This document shows, one piece after another, positions 43,481-52,159 of a stretch of 64,000 nucleotides of DNA. The DNA is from Brevibacterium antiquum (GTDB lineage: Bacteria > Actinomycetota > Actinomycetes > Actinomycetales > Brevibacteriaceae), in contig NZ_JABASX010000006.1 of NCBI RefSeq assembly GCF_016107655.1, forward strand, positions 248,001 to 312,000, given 5' to 3'. A program made the translations under genes and the position numbers. The notes beneath the pieces are model-generated. The model made no database searches, was not told the DNA's origin, and was given only the letters and a program-made list of their open reading frames with translations. Each line of letters begins with the position of its first letter. Position 1 is the first letter of the stretch.

Positions 43481-44731
43481 TCAGGCGGGGATGATGTTGT
43501 GCTCGGGTCCGAAGGGGAACTTCGTGATGTCCTCTGATCCGGACTCGCCGACGACGCAGATATCGTGCTCGCGGTAGCCGCCGGCTCCCGGCTGCCCCTC
43601 GAGGACGGTGATCATCGGCTCCATCGACACGACCATGCCCGGCTCGAGCACGGTGTCGATGTCCTCGCGCAGTTCGAGACCGGCTTCGCGGCCGTAGTAG
43701 TGGCTGAGTACACCGAAGGAGTGACCGTAGCCGAATGTGCGGTTCGGGAACAGCCCGTGCTCGACGTAGATCTCGTTGAGCTCGGCAGCGATGTCCTTGC
43801 ACACCGCTCCCGGCTTGATCAGTTCGATCCCCCGCTTGTGCACCTCGACGTTGACGTTCCACAAGGCGAGCGAGGCCTGGTCGGGCTCACCGTAGAACAG
43901 GGTGCGCTCGAGAGCGGTGTAGTAGCCCGAGGGCATCGGAAAGCAGTTAAGACTGAGGATGTCGCCTTTGCGCACCTTCCGCGTCGTCGCCCAATTGTGC
44001 GCTCCGTCGGTGTTGATGCCCGACTGGAACCACACCCAGGTGTCGCGGATCTCCTGGTCAGGGAAGGTCTTTGCGATCTCGTGGACCATCGCCTCGGTGC
44101 CGATGAGGGCAACCTCGTACTCGCTGATGCCTTCAGTGATCGCAGCCTTGATCGCCTCTCCACCAAGGTCTCCGATCCGGGCGCTGTGCTTGATGACCTC
44201 GATCTCCTCGCCCGACTTGATCATGCGCTGACGCATCGCAGGCTGTGAGATATCGACGAGGCTCGCGGATGGGAACGCCGCCTGAATTTTATTGCGATTC
44301 TCCAGCGGCAGATTGTCGTCCTCGACGCCGAGGCGCTTCGGAGTATCGATGCCGCGCTGGCGCAGGCCCTCCCGAATCGCATAGAGGTAGTTGTCGCGAC
44401 GCCAATCCGTGTAGACGATGTTCTCGCCATAGCTCGTCCGCCAAGGCATGCCCGCGTCGATGTTGGCCGTAATCGTCACCGAGTCATCTGACGTGACGAC
44501 CATCGCGTAGGAGCGACCGAAGTAGGTGAAGAGGAAGTCCGAATAGTACTTGATGTTGTGATACGAGGTGAGCACGACGGCGTCGAGCTCCTTCTCGGCC
44601 ATGATCGCCCGCAATCCGGTCAGCCGACGCTCCATTTCTGCGTCAGAGAACGTCAGCTTCGACTTGGAGCCGTTGTGGAGGACCTTGAGGCGCTCGAGAT
44701 CGGCGACAGAGGCGGTGTTGGTGGTGGTCAT
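43481..44731 (-). CDS. Creatinase (creatine amidinohydrolase)
   Basis: A 416-aa pita-bread-fold enzyme matching creatinases (about 400-410 aa), which hydrolyse creatine to sarcosine and urea. Conserved creatinase blocks: YTDWRRDN near 111, FQSGINTDGAHN near 246 with the catalytic His region, and YGHSFGVLSHYYGREAG near 335, then VLEPGMVVSMEPM and GYREHDICVVGE. The ATG at 44729-44731 has AAGGAG upstream; an open frame to 45394 overlaps the transporter gene and is rejected. Its product sarcosine feeds soxBDAG. The Xaa-Pro peptidase family is the wider family, but these blocks favour creatinase. Confidence 0.9.
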   Translation of the reverse strand: MTTTNTASVADLERLKVLHNGSKSKLTFSDAEMERRLTGLRAIMAEKELDAVVLTSYHNIKYYSDFLFTYFGRSYAMVVTSDDSVTITANIDAGMPWRTSYGENIVYTDWRRDNYLYAIREGLRQRGIDTPKRLGVEDDNLPLENRNKIQAAFPSASLVDISQPAMRQRMIKSGEEIEVIKHSARIGDLGGEAIKAAITEGISEYEVALIGTEAMVHEIAKTFPDQEIRDTWVWFQSGINTDGAHNWATTRKVRKGDILSLNCFPMPSGYYTALERTLFYGEPDQASLALWNVNVEVHKRGIELIKPGAVCKDIAAELNEIYVEHGLFPNRTFGYGHSFGVLSHYYGREAGLELREDIDTVLEPGMVVSMEPMITVLEGQPGAGGYREHDICVVGESGSEDITKFPFGPEHNIIPA

Positions 44732-44811
44732 GAGATCTCCTTCTCGTGTGGGTGAACCGTGGGTGAGTCGGGGTGCGTTGCGGGTGAGTAGGGAGCGGTG
44801 CGTCTGCGCGT

Positions 44812-46125
44812 TCAGACGTCGCGCAGAGGTTTGTGGAAGGTTTCCTTGGCACAGAGGACTGCGCTCAGGCAGACGACGGCAGCAGCCATGAGATACCAGC
44901 CGGGCGCCAGCGGTGAATTCGTCATGCCGATGAGCAGAGTGGCCATGAACGGTGCTGTGCCGCCGAAGAGGGAGTTCGAGAGGTTGAAGCTGACGGCGAA
45001 TCCGCTGTAGCGGATCCTCGTCGGGAACATCTCGGCGAGGAAGGTCGGCAGCGTCCCGTCGTTGAGGGTGAGCATGCCGCCCAGCGCGATCTGGACGAGG
45101 ACGACGACGGTGAAACTGCCGGACCCGAGAAGCATGAACGCCGGGACCGTGAAGATGATGAAGACGATGGAGGCGATGAAGAGCATCCGCTTGCGCCCGA
45201 ACCGGTCCGAGGCCAGCCCTGTCAGCAGGATGAAGCCGATATACGTCAGCAGCGCGATCGTCGTGGCGACGAAGGATTCGGTGGCACCGTATCCCAATTC
45301 CGTCGTGAGGTAGGTGGGCATATAGGTGAGCACCACGTAGAAACCGACCGCATTGAGCAGAACCGCGCACATGGCGATGATGAGGGGTCGCCAATGGTCG
45401 CGGAACATTGCGAAGACCGGCGCCTTGATGACTTCGTCCTCTTGGGCCAGCTCACGGAAGGCCGGGGTGTCTTCGAGTCGCGTGCGTATATAGCGGCCGA
45501 TGAGACCCATGGGAGCCGCGAGGAAGAACGGCAGCCTCCACCCCCAAGTCTCCAACTGCACGTCGGTGAGCACAGAGGTCAGGATCGCGGCGAGCACGGA
45601 GCCCAACAGGAGTCCGGAAGCGGTGCTGGCCGGGACCACTGCCCCGTAGAGACCACGCCGGCCTGGGGGTGCGTATTCGACGAGGAATGCCGAGGCGCCC
45701 GCGTACTCACCTGCCGCGGAGAAGCCCTGCACGAGACGGACGAGCAGGAGGAGAAGCGGCGCGAACAGACCGACCATGGCGTAGCTGGGCAGCAGTCCGA
45801 TGGCGAAGGTCGAGACCGACATGATGAGGATCGACACGGACAGCGCCGATCGACGACCGATCTTGTCACCGATGTGGCCCCAGATGAACCCGCCGATCGG
45901 ACGGACGACGAAGGATACCGCGAAGACCGCGAAGGTCGAGAGCAGGGCGATGTTGCCCTCGGAGGCGGGGAAGAAGACGAGTGCGATCGTGGCCGCGAAG
46001 TATCCGTACACGCCGTAGTCGAACCACTCGACGAAGTTGCCGATGAAGCTCGCCGAGATGACACGGCGCAGGACGCGTTTCTGTCTGACCGAGGGGGACG
46101 TGGCGGGAGCCGAGATCTGAGACAT
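44812..46125 (-). CDS. MHS-family MFS transporter, candidate creatine/sarcosine uptake
   Basis: A 437-aa metabolite:H+ symporter with about 12 membrane segments. MHS signatures: ASFIGNFVEWFDYGVYGYFA near 25-44, GHIGDKIGRRSAL near 81, GFSAAGEYAGASAFLVEYAP near 126. The ATG at 46123-46125 matches the family start; the frame is open to 46257. It precedes creatinase by 80 nt on the same strand, so a role in creatine or related uptake is likely, though MHS carriers also move betaine, proline and aromatic acids. Confidence 0.87.
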   Translation of the reverse strand: MSQISAPATSPSVRQKRVLRRVISASFIGNFVEWFDYGVYGYFAATIALVFFPASEGNIALLSTFAVFAVSFVVRPIGGFIWGHIGDKIGRRSALSVSILIMSVSTFAIGLLPSYAMVGLFAPLLLLLVRLVQGFSAAGEYAGASAFLVEYAPPGRRGLYGAVVPASTASGLLLGSVLAAILTSVLTDVQLETWGWRLPFFLAAPMGLIGRYIRTRLEDTPAFRELAQEDEVIKAPVFAMFRDHWRPLIIAMCAVLLNAVGFYVVLTYMPTYLTTELGYGATESFVATTIALLTYIGFILLTGLASDRFGRKRMLFIASIVFIIFTVPAFMLLGSGSFTVVVLVQIALGGMLTLNDGTLPTFLAEMFPTRIRYSGFAVSFNLSNSLFGGTAPFMATLLIGMTNSPLAPGWYLMAAAVVCLSAVLCAKETFHKPLRDV

Positions 46126-46199
46126 GGTCACACCGCCGATCTCATGGGAGCGAATATCGACATCGTTGTCTTCTCCATCATCGTGACTGATACGAAGGT

Positions 46200-46257
46200 G
46201 TTGCACTGCTTGCAACCCTGTTGCATAAACATTAAGGGGCTGGAGTGACAGGGTCAA
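46200..46257 (-). promoter_or_regulatory. Promoter and TTGCA inverted repeats upstream of creatine transporter
   Basis: On the minus strand TTGACC and TAATGT (17-nt spacer) form a likely promoter starting near 46257. Just downstream are GTTGCA-N5-TGCAAC (46200-46216) and a further GTTGCA (46220-46225), an inverted repeat plus a half site in IclR-operator style. The IclR protein at 42598 is the candidate ligand. Confidence 0.5.
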
Positions 46258-46386
46258 GGGTGTTTTTCAAGAAGAACTTTCATCGGGCCGACCGAATCGA
46301 CTCTTTTGCACGGTGCCTGTTCCGCATCCCGAGGTTCGGGCAGAATGGATTCACTGAACTTGCCCCGTGCTGTGAAGGAGAGCGTT

Positions 46387-46530
46387 GTGAGCGCCAGCCC
46401 CTCAATCATCGTCTTCGACGTGAACGAAACCCTTTCGGACATGTCACCACTGTCCGGGCTCTTCGAGGAGGTCGCGGCGCCCGGGACGATGGCCGAGCTC
46501 TGGTTCACCACCCTGCTCAGAGACCTGTGA
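46387..46530 (+). pseudogene. Haloacid dehalogenase type II remnant (N-terminal 47 codons)
   Basis: With AAGGAG upstream and GTG at 46387, the frame reads IIVFDVNETLSDMSPL, the N-terminal motif I of (S)-2-haloacid dehalogenase-like HAD proteins, then a Trp-Phe-containing block WFTTLLRDL and a stop at 46528-46530. Intact family members are about 220-240 aa; no continuation is found in any frame past 46556. The gene is therefore truncated. The motif with the catalytic Asp is intact but the rest of the enzyme is missing. Confidence 0.7.
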
Positions 46531-46714
46531 GCCGACGCCAGCGGCCAGGCGAGTAACGATCATCCTTTCGGCTGTCCATGGGCTCTTCGCCGATGCGGCC
46601 TGTAATCCCGCGGAACAATGGATGTGCCGACGATAGCTGACAGGACCAGTAATGCAGCGCTGCGCCACATCCCAGGCTTGACGCTGGTCGTCAGACGGTG
46701 CAAGCGTTGGCCGC

Positions 46715-47452
46715 ATGAACGCCGACATACGCTTCTATTTCGACCCGGTCTGCCCTTTTGCATGGATGACGAGCAAATGGGTACGGCAAGTGCAAGCCCA
46801 GCGCGACTACACCGTGGACTGGAGATTCATCTCATTGCGTGTGATCAATGCCGATGTTGACTACGATGCGCAGTTTCCACCCGAATACGAGGCCGGGCAT
46901 ACGGCCGGACTTCGGCTTCTGCGAGTGGCAGCTCGGGCACGAGCGGAATTCGGCCGCGAGTCCGTGAGTGCCTTGTATGCGGCGATGGGGAGACACATCT
47001 TCGATGGCGCGGCTGATTGGCCGAACCACCGTTCTGAAGACCAGGTGCGTGACGAACGCGGGACACAGGAGTTCGCGAAACCGATCCTCGCCGAGGCTGG
47101 CCTGCCCGTGGAGTTGGCGCAGGCCCTCGACGACGTAACCTGGGACGCTGAGATTCGCCAGGAGACAGGTGAGGCACTCGCGCTGACAGGGAAGGACGTG
47201 GGCACACCGATCATCCACTTCTCGCCGCCTGAGGGTGTGGCCTTCTTCGGGCCGGTGATCAGTCGGCTGCCGGACGAGGACGCGGCCGTCGAGCTGTGGG
47301 ACCATGTCATCGGACTGGCAAGCTTCCCCGGCTTCTCAGAACTCAAGCGCAGTCTGCGGGAGCGACCGCAGCTTGCTGCTTTCGGCGTCGACACCGATTC
47401 AGTCGGTCAGCAGGAGGATTGGCACGGCGGCAGCCGTCGGCAGAAGAAGTGA
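46715..47452 (+). CDS. DsbA-fold protein, mycothiol-dependent nitroreductase (Rv2466c)-like
   Basis: A 245-aa thioredoxin-fold protein of the DsbA/FrnE type that resembles the mycothiol-dependent nitroreductase Rv2466c: FYFDPVCPFAWMTSKWV at 8-24, LYAAMGRHIF near 87, DVGTPIIHF near 161 and VAFFGPVISRLP near 174. The active site reads CPFA where Rv2466c has CPWC, so the second Cys is absent and only a single-Cys, mixed-disulfide type chemistry with mycothiol would be possible. A C-terminal tail of about 25 basic/polar residues is extra. No operon partner. Confidence 0.82.
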   Translation: MNADIRFYFDPVCPFAWMTSKWVRQVQAQRDYTVDWRFISLRVINADVDYDAQFPPEYEAGHTAGLRLLRVAARARAEFGRESVSALYAAMGRHIFDGAADWPNHRSEDQVRDERGTQEFAKPILAEAGLPVELAQALDDVTWDAEIRQETGEALALTGKDVGTPIIHFSPPEGVAFFGPVISRLPDEDAAVELWDHVIGLASFPGFSELKRSLRERPQLAAFGVDTDSVGQQEDWHGGSRRQKK

Positions 47453-47839
47453 TCGGCCTGCACCGAATGCCGGTGGGCCGACGAAGACACCGCTGGCGAA
47501 GTCGGTGCTCGACTCACCGGAGGCCATGAGCTCCCACCTCTGCCCTGAGAGACTCGGTGCTTGTCGGCGAACAAGGCTGCCAGGTCACTTGGGTCGTAGG
47601 TGACAGCCTCGTCCGCCGGTGCTATCAGCGGACGAGCAGATCGCCGAACGCTCCGGGCAGGCGTTCGACGGCATCCCAAGAGCGCTCACCGAGAATTAAC
47701 GTCGACGATGACGCACAAGTGCCGGTACACGTCCCGTCAAAGCGAATGGGCCCCTGCAGGACGCTATCGTCCTGCAGGGGCCCTCCTCGTCCCGCGCTTC
47801 CAGCTGCGCCCCGGAGTCGTTCCTCCGCTGCGAGCCCCG
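47453..47839. other. Intergenic region with no supported gene
   Basis: This 387-nt convergent gap holds only a strong hairpin (47748-47783). A minus-strand open frame of about 90 codons (47407-47679) shows no recognisable domain and no ribosome binding site, so I do not call it. Confidence 0.6.
47748..47783 (-). terminator. Strong terminator hairpin of the etf-cytochrome operon
   Basis: A perfect 15-bp GC-rich stem (47748-47762 with 47769-47783) with loop GCTATC lies 57 nt past the cytochrome stop codon. On the minus strand it is followed by a short pyrimidine-rich CATTCGCTTT. It is the clearest terminator in the window. Confidence 0.8.
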
Positions 47840-50383
47840 CTACCGGCTGGACACCCGGCCGAACATATTCGCGATCGGCGCCAGCAGCATTGGTCTGGCA
47901 GCGAACCAGCCTCCGACGACGAATGCCAGTGAGACCACGAACCAGATGAATCCGACCCAGTTGTCCGCGTGTGTGCCTGCGAACATGTGGTTGAGATTCT
48001 GCAGGATCCCCGTGGTGAACACGAGGAACACGTGGATGAGGACGAACACGACGAAGAAGATCATCGTCGGGAAGTGGATCGCACGAGCCAGCGGTGCCGG
48101 GTAGAACTTGTTGAGCTTCGTGGCATCCTTCGGCCACCATTCGCTCATCCGCACGCCGGTGATCGCAGCAAGGGGAGCCGCGATGAAGATGACGATGAAG
48201 TACATGAGCTGCTGGAGCGAGTTGTAGTTGACCCACGCGTTCTCAGCGGGCCACTCGAGAGTCATGTACTGCAGCATCGCCGATACCGCATTCGGGAAGA
48301 CTTCCCAACTGGTCGGCACGATCCGCGCCCAGTGTCCGGAGATGAACAGCAGGACGACGAAGACAACACCATTGGCCAGCCACAGCAGATCCAGGCTCGT
48401 GTGCAGCCATAGGTTGATGCTGACCTTCTTGCCACCCTTCTTCGGGGTGTAGAAAGCCGGCGGCTTCTGCTGGTGACGTACCTGCAGACCCGAACGGATG
48501 ATGAGCACGATGAAGAAGAAGTTGAGGAAGTGCGTCCAGCGGGCCCACGCGGGGAACCCTGGGTCGACGAACTCAGGCAGGTGGTATTCGCCCGGGTAGC
48601 GTTCGAGGAACTCGGGCACACCGGGCAGAGTCGTGACTCCACGAGCCGCGAGGATGATGATCCCAGCAGCGACGATGAGTCCGCCGAGTCCGAGGCCACC
48701 GAGCTTCGCCCACTGACCCACGGACTTCGAACCGATCATCGTCGGTTCCTTCTTCTTCGCGGCAGCAGGTTTGGCCGCCGCCGAGCTCGAGGCAGATTTC
48801 GCCGGTGCGGAGCTCGACTTCGCGGCAGGCTTGTCGGCCTGCTTGGCAGCCGGCTTCGCGGTCGGCTTGTCCCTGGCCTTGGCAGCGGGCTTGGCCATCG
48901 GCTTCCGCTGCGCCGGTGCTGTGGACTTCGGCAGTCCGGATCGAGAAGGCTTGTCTTCCGCCGAGGCGGCTGCTGGCTTCTCGTCCGAGCTCGACGAGGC
49001 AGCCACGGCACCGGCCGCACCTGCACCGACGGCCGCGGCTCCCGCTGCGGCGGCCGGAGCTGCCGAAGAGGAGTCGGAATCCGCCTGTGCGGAGGTGTCT
49101 GCCTGTGCGGAGGTGTCCGCAGCCGGCTTCTCAGCCGGGGCAGCGGTGTCCGCCTCTGTGGCAGCGGGCGTCGAGGCGGCGCCGGTCGACGTGCTGTCGG
49201 CCGAGCCTGCACGTGAAGCGTCCGCTTCGGTCGAGGCAGATGTCGAAGCAGAGGTGGCGCCAGCACTCGCCGGAGCGAAGCCCTCGGGCGGCCATGGGTC
49301 ACCGCCGACGACGCGAGGCAATCCGCGGCGCAGCGGTGTGTCGCTGAGTTCGCCGGAGGATTTCTTCCCGGACGCGGCAACCGCCGCACCAGCGCCGACA
49401 GCTGCACCGGCGACACCGGCAGTTGCTGCAGCGGCTGGAGCTGCCGATGACTTTTCCGTCTCGGCAGGCTGTTCACCCGCAGCTGGAGCTTCTTGATCTG
49501 TCGGTGCGTTTGAGGCTTCGGCGGCCGGAGCAACCGCAGCTGCCGGCGCCGAGGAGGACGCAGAAGTGGTCGAGGCGGCTTTCGCACCAGCCGGAGCCAG
49601 ACCTTCTGGTGGCCACGGATCGCCCCCGGACACGCGAGGCAGTCCCCTGCGCAGAGGAACGTCACCAGCAGGTGCAGGCTCAGTCACTGCGGACTCAGCC
49701 GGCGCAGTCTCAGCTGCAACAGGTTCTTCCGAAGCGGCTGCGTCCCGAGCGCCGGAGCCTGATGCCACAGCGGCTGTGCCCACAGCGGCTCCTGCACCCG
49801 CTGTCGCGACTGCGGCGGCAGGAGCAGCAGAGGACTCGGAGTCGGACTGAGCTTCCGGTTCGCTCTCGGCATCAGAGGTGCTCGAAGGAGCCTTCACACC
49901 GGCAGGTGCGAGGCCTTCCGGCGGCCACGGGTCGCCGCCTTCGACACGAGGCAGACCACGGCGCAGCGGAACCTCACTGCTCGCCTCGGCGACGGATTCG
50001 GACGACTCAGACGGCTGCTCCAGCGCCTCAACGGACCCTGAGCTCTCAATGAACTCTGAGCTCTCAACGACTCCTGGACCCTCATCGGAGTCATCTACTG
50101 AATTCGCATCCTCATTCGAATCTGAGGCAACAGCGGTCGTGCCCGCCGCGACGCCAGCCGCGCCGACGGCAGCCCCAGTTCCAATGGCAGCACCGGTCCC
50201 GACGGAGCCGGATTCGTCGACGGACTCGTCCGGGGCAGCCGAATCTTCCGGCTCGAAGGACTCTTCCGACACAACTGAGGCGCCCGGCTCGAGCGGCTCA
50301 CCGATGACACCTTCAGGTGGCCATGGATCACCGCCCTCAACTCTGGGCAGGCCCGAGCGCAGCGAACTGGAGTAGGTGGCCAT
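47840..50383 (-). CDS. ETF-linked membrane cytochrome b with long repeat-bearing N-terminus
   Basis: An 847-aa protein of two halves. The C-terminal 280 residues are a cytochrome b561/formate-dehydrogenase-gamma-like membrane domain with about 5 hydrophobic helices and His residues in RWTHFLNFF, LWLHTSLDLLW, RAIHFPTM and LIHVFLVF, suited to bind haems. The first 570 residues are low complexity with four copies of GLPRVxGGDPWPPEG (near residues 11, 142, 244 and 353) plus a decayed fifth (SGLPKS, about 480). Each copy is followed by a Ser/Glu-rich segment and an Ala/Gly-rich stretch; a Lys/Ala/Pro-rich linker with AKPAAK units leads into the membrane part. It starts 1 nt after etfA, so it probably accepts electrons from ETF. 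Confidence 0.82.
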   Translation of the reverse strand: MATYSSSLRSGLPRVEGGDPWPPEGVIGEPLEPGASVVSEESFEPEDSAAPDESVDESGSVGTGAAIGTGAAVGAAGVAAGTTAVASDSNEDANSVDDSDEGPGVVESSEFIESSGSVEALEQPSESSESVAEASSEVPLRRGLPRVEGGDPWPPEGLAPAGVKAPSSTSDAESEPEAQSDSESSAAPAAAVATAGAGAAVGTAAVASGSGARDAAASEEPVAAETAPAESAVTEPAPAGDVPLRRGLPRVSGGDPWPPEGLAPAGAKAASTTSASSSAPAAAVAPAAEASNAPTDQEAPAAGEQPAETEKSSAAPAAAATAGVAGAAVGAGAAVAASGKKSSGELSDTPLRRGLPRVVGGDPWPPEGFAPASAGATSASTSASTEADASRAGSADSTSTGAASTPAATEADTAAPAEKPAADTSAQADTSAQADSDSSSAAPAAAAGAAAVGAGAAGAVAASSSSDEKPAAASAEDKPSRSGLPKSTAPAQRKPMAKPAAKARDKPTAKPAAKQADKPAAKSSSAPAKSASSSAAAKPAAAKKKEPTMIGSKSVGQWAKLGGLGLGGLIVAAGIIILAARGVTTLPGVPEFLERYPGEYHLPEFVDPGFPAWARWTHFLNFFFIVLIIRSGLQVRHQQKPPAFYTPKKGGKKVSINLWLHTSLDLLWLANGVVFVVLLFISGHWARIVPTSWEVFPNAVSAMLQYMTLEWPAENAWVNYNSLQQLMYFIVIFIAAPLAAITGVRMSEWWPKDATKLNKFYPAPLARAIHFPTMIFFVVFVLIHVFLVFTTGILQNLNHMFAGTHADNWVGFIWFVVSLAFVVGGWFAARPMLLAPIANMFGRVSSR

Positions 50384-50384
50384 A

Positions 50385-51371
50385 TCAGGACTGTTTCGCT
50401 TTCAAGGTCTCGATCGACTGCGGGACGACCTTGAACAGGTCGCCGACGACGCCGTAATCGGCGATGTCGAAGATCGGCGCTTCGCCGTCCTTGTTCACAG
50501 CGACGATGGTCTTCGAGGTCTGCATGCCGGCCTTGTGCTGGATCGCGCCGGAGATGCCGAGTGCGACGTAGAGCTGCGGCGACACGGAGACACCGGTCTG
50601 TCCGACCTGGTGGGACTGGGCGATGTAGCCGGCGTCGACGGCTGCGCGGGAGGCACCGACTGCGGCACCGAGGACATCGGCGAGTTCGCCGACGAGCTCG
50701 AAGGACTCTTCGGAGCCGACACCGCGGCCACCGGAGACGACCTTCGAAGCGCCACGCAGCTCGGGACGCGAGGACGTCTCGACGACAGCTTCGAAGGAGT
50801 CGATCTGGGCCGAGCGCTTGCCCGAATCGGCAACCTCGAGGGCCTGAGAGTTCGTCGACTGCGCCTCGCCACGAGTCTCGATGGATCCCTGGCGAATGGT
50901 GATGACCGGGGCACCGAAAGTCGGTGCCGAGGATGCGGTGTAGCCGCCGCCGTAGACGGAGTGGTTGGCCACGATGCCTTCGCTGTCACGCTCGACACCC
51001 AAGGCATCGACGGACAGAGCCGAACCGCTGCGCACTGCGAAGCGTCCGGCGATGTCGCGTCCGTCGATCGAGTGGGAGAGGAGGACGGCGTCGGGGGCAA
51101 CGAGATCGCTCGCGGCACTCAGGGCGTCGACTGCGAAGGTTCCCAGCGCAGAGTTGCCCTCGGGCACCTCAGCGGTGAGAACCTGGGCAGCACCAAATGA
51201 TGCGGCCTGCTGCGCAGCGGTCTCGCCCTGACCGGCAGGTGCGAGGATCAGCGCGACGGGCGAACCGATCTCACCGGCGCCGCCGAGCAGTTCAGCAGCC
51301 GGCTTCTCCAGCTGACCTTCGGCATCGGCGGTGAGGACGGCGAGAATGGAGTCTTGTGGGAATTCGGACAT
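50385..51371 (-). CDS. etfA: Electron transfer flavoprotein alpha subunit EtfA
   Basis: A 328-aa FAD-binding ETF subunit. The C-terminal FAD domain has the hallmark [20 protein letters not shown] near 263-282 and a preceding [14 protein letters not shown] near 210. ETF collects electrons from acyl-CoA and related dehydrogenases. It is 11 nt after etfB. The N-terminal Rossmann-like domain is Ala-rich but complete. It is directly followed by the cytochrome b gene. Confidence 0.96.
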   Translation of the reverse strand: MSEFPQDSILAVLTADAEGQLEKPAAELLGGAGEIGSPVALILAPAGQGETAAQQAASFGAAQVLTAEVPEGNSALGTFAVDALSAASDLVAPDAVLLSHSIDGRDIAGRFAVRSGSALSVDALGVERDSEGIVANHSVYGGGYTASSAPTFGAPVITIRQGSIETRGEAQSTNSQALEVADSGKRSAQIDSFEAVVETSSRPELRGASKVVSGGRGVGSEESFELVGELADVLGAAVGASRAAVDAGYIAQSHQVGQTGVSVSPQLYVALGISGAIQHKAGMQTSKTIVAVNKDGEAPIFDIADYGVVGDLFKVVPQSIETLKAKQS

Positions 51372-51382
51372 ATCGATTCTCC

Positions 51383-52159
51383 TTAGGCCAAGCGGTTCTT
51401 GATGAGGTATTCGGCGAGCTCTGCTCCGCCGTTTCCTTCGTCGACGATCTTCTCTCCAGCTTCACGCGGCGGCTTCTCGGCCACTGTGACCATGATCGAT
51501 CGTGCTGTGGACTGGTCGTTGGCATCGACCTCGAGGTCGGACAGGCTGATGACCTCGAACGGCTTCTTCTTGGCCGCCATGATGCCCTTGAAGTTCGGGA
51601 ACCGGGCCTCGGGAAGCGCCTCGGTGATGGAGATGACGGCTGGAAGCTGCGCGCTGACTTCCTGCTTGCCGGCCTCGACTCCGCGGGTTCCTGCTACCTT
51701 GCCGTCGCTGATCTCGACAGAGGTCAGGCCGGTCACGTGTGGGAAGTCCAAGTGCTCGCCGAGCATCGCGGGAATCATGCCGCCGTTGCCGTCGGTGGAG
51801 ACGTTGCCGGTCACGACGAGGTCGAAGCCGCCACGGCGAATGGCTGCTGCCAGGACTTCGGCGGTGAGGCCGAGATCGGCACCGAGGAGCTCCTCGTCAG
51901 ACACGTGCACGGCGTTGTCCGCGCCCATGGCCAGGCCCTTGCGGATCGTGGCGGTCGCGGTGTCGGGCGCCATCGAAATGACGGTCACCTCGGTTCCGTC
52001 GCTGCCATCCTTATAGGAGAGAGCCACTTCGAGGGCACGCTCGCCGATTTCGTCGAGGACCGCTTCCGAAGCGGAACGATCCGCCAAGCCGGTCTCCAAA
52101 TTCAGTTTCCGATCCCCGTATGTGTCCGGGACCTCTTTGACCAACACCGCGATCTTCAA
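51383..52159 (-). CDS. etfB: Electron transfer flavoprotein beta subunit EtfB
   Basis: A 258-aa AMP-binding ETF subunit, with [12 protein letters not shown] at the N-terminus, the middle [26 protein letters not shown] near 119-144, and the recognition-loop region around [18 protein letters not shown] [14 protein letters not shown] near 195. The start codon is TTG at 52157-52159, supported by AGGAGT 8 nt upstream and by family alignment. First gene of the etfB-etfA-cytochrome operon. Confidence 0.96.
   Translation of the reverse strand: MKIAVLVKEVPDTYGDRKLNLETGLADRSASEAVLDEIGERALEVALSYKDGSDGTEVTVISMAPDTATATIRKGLAMGADNAVHVSDEELLGADLGLTAEVLAAAIRRGGFDLVVTGNVSTDGNGGMIPAMLGEHLDFPHVTGLTSVEISDGKVAGTRGVEAGKQEVSAQLPAVISITEALPEARFPNFKGIMAAKKKPFEVISLSDLEVDANDQSTARSIMVTVAEKPPREAGEKIVDEGNGGAELAEYLIKNRLA

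Noticed and set aside
43481..45394. Creatinase with a 220-residue N-terminal extension
   Set aside because: The extension is antisense-type, Arg/His-rich shadow of the MHS transporter gene on the same strand in another frame; the ATG at 44731 has a perfect ribosome binding site.
47407..47679. A 90-codon minus-strand frame between the DsbA-like and cytochrome genes
   Set aside because: No ribosome binding site, no domain, and it runs into the end of the plus-strand DsbA-like gene.
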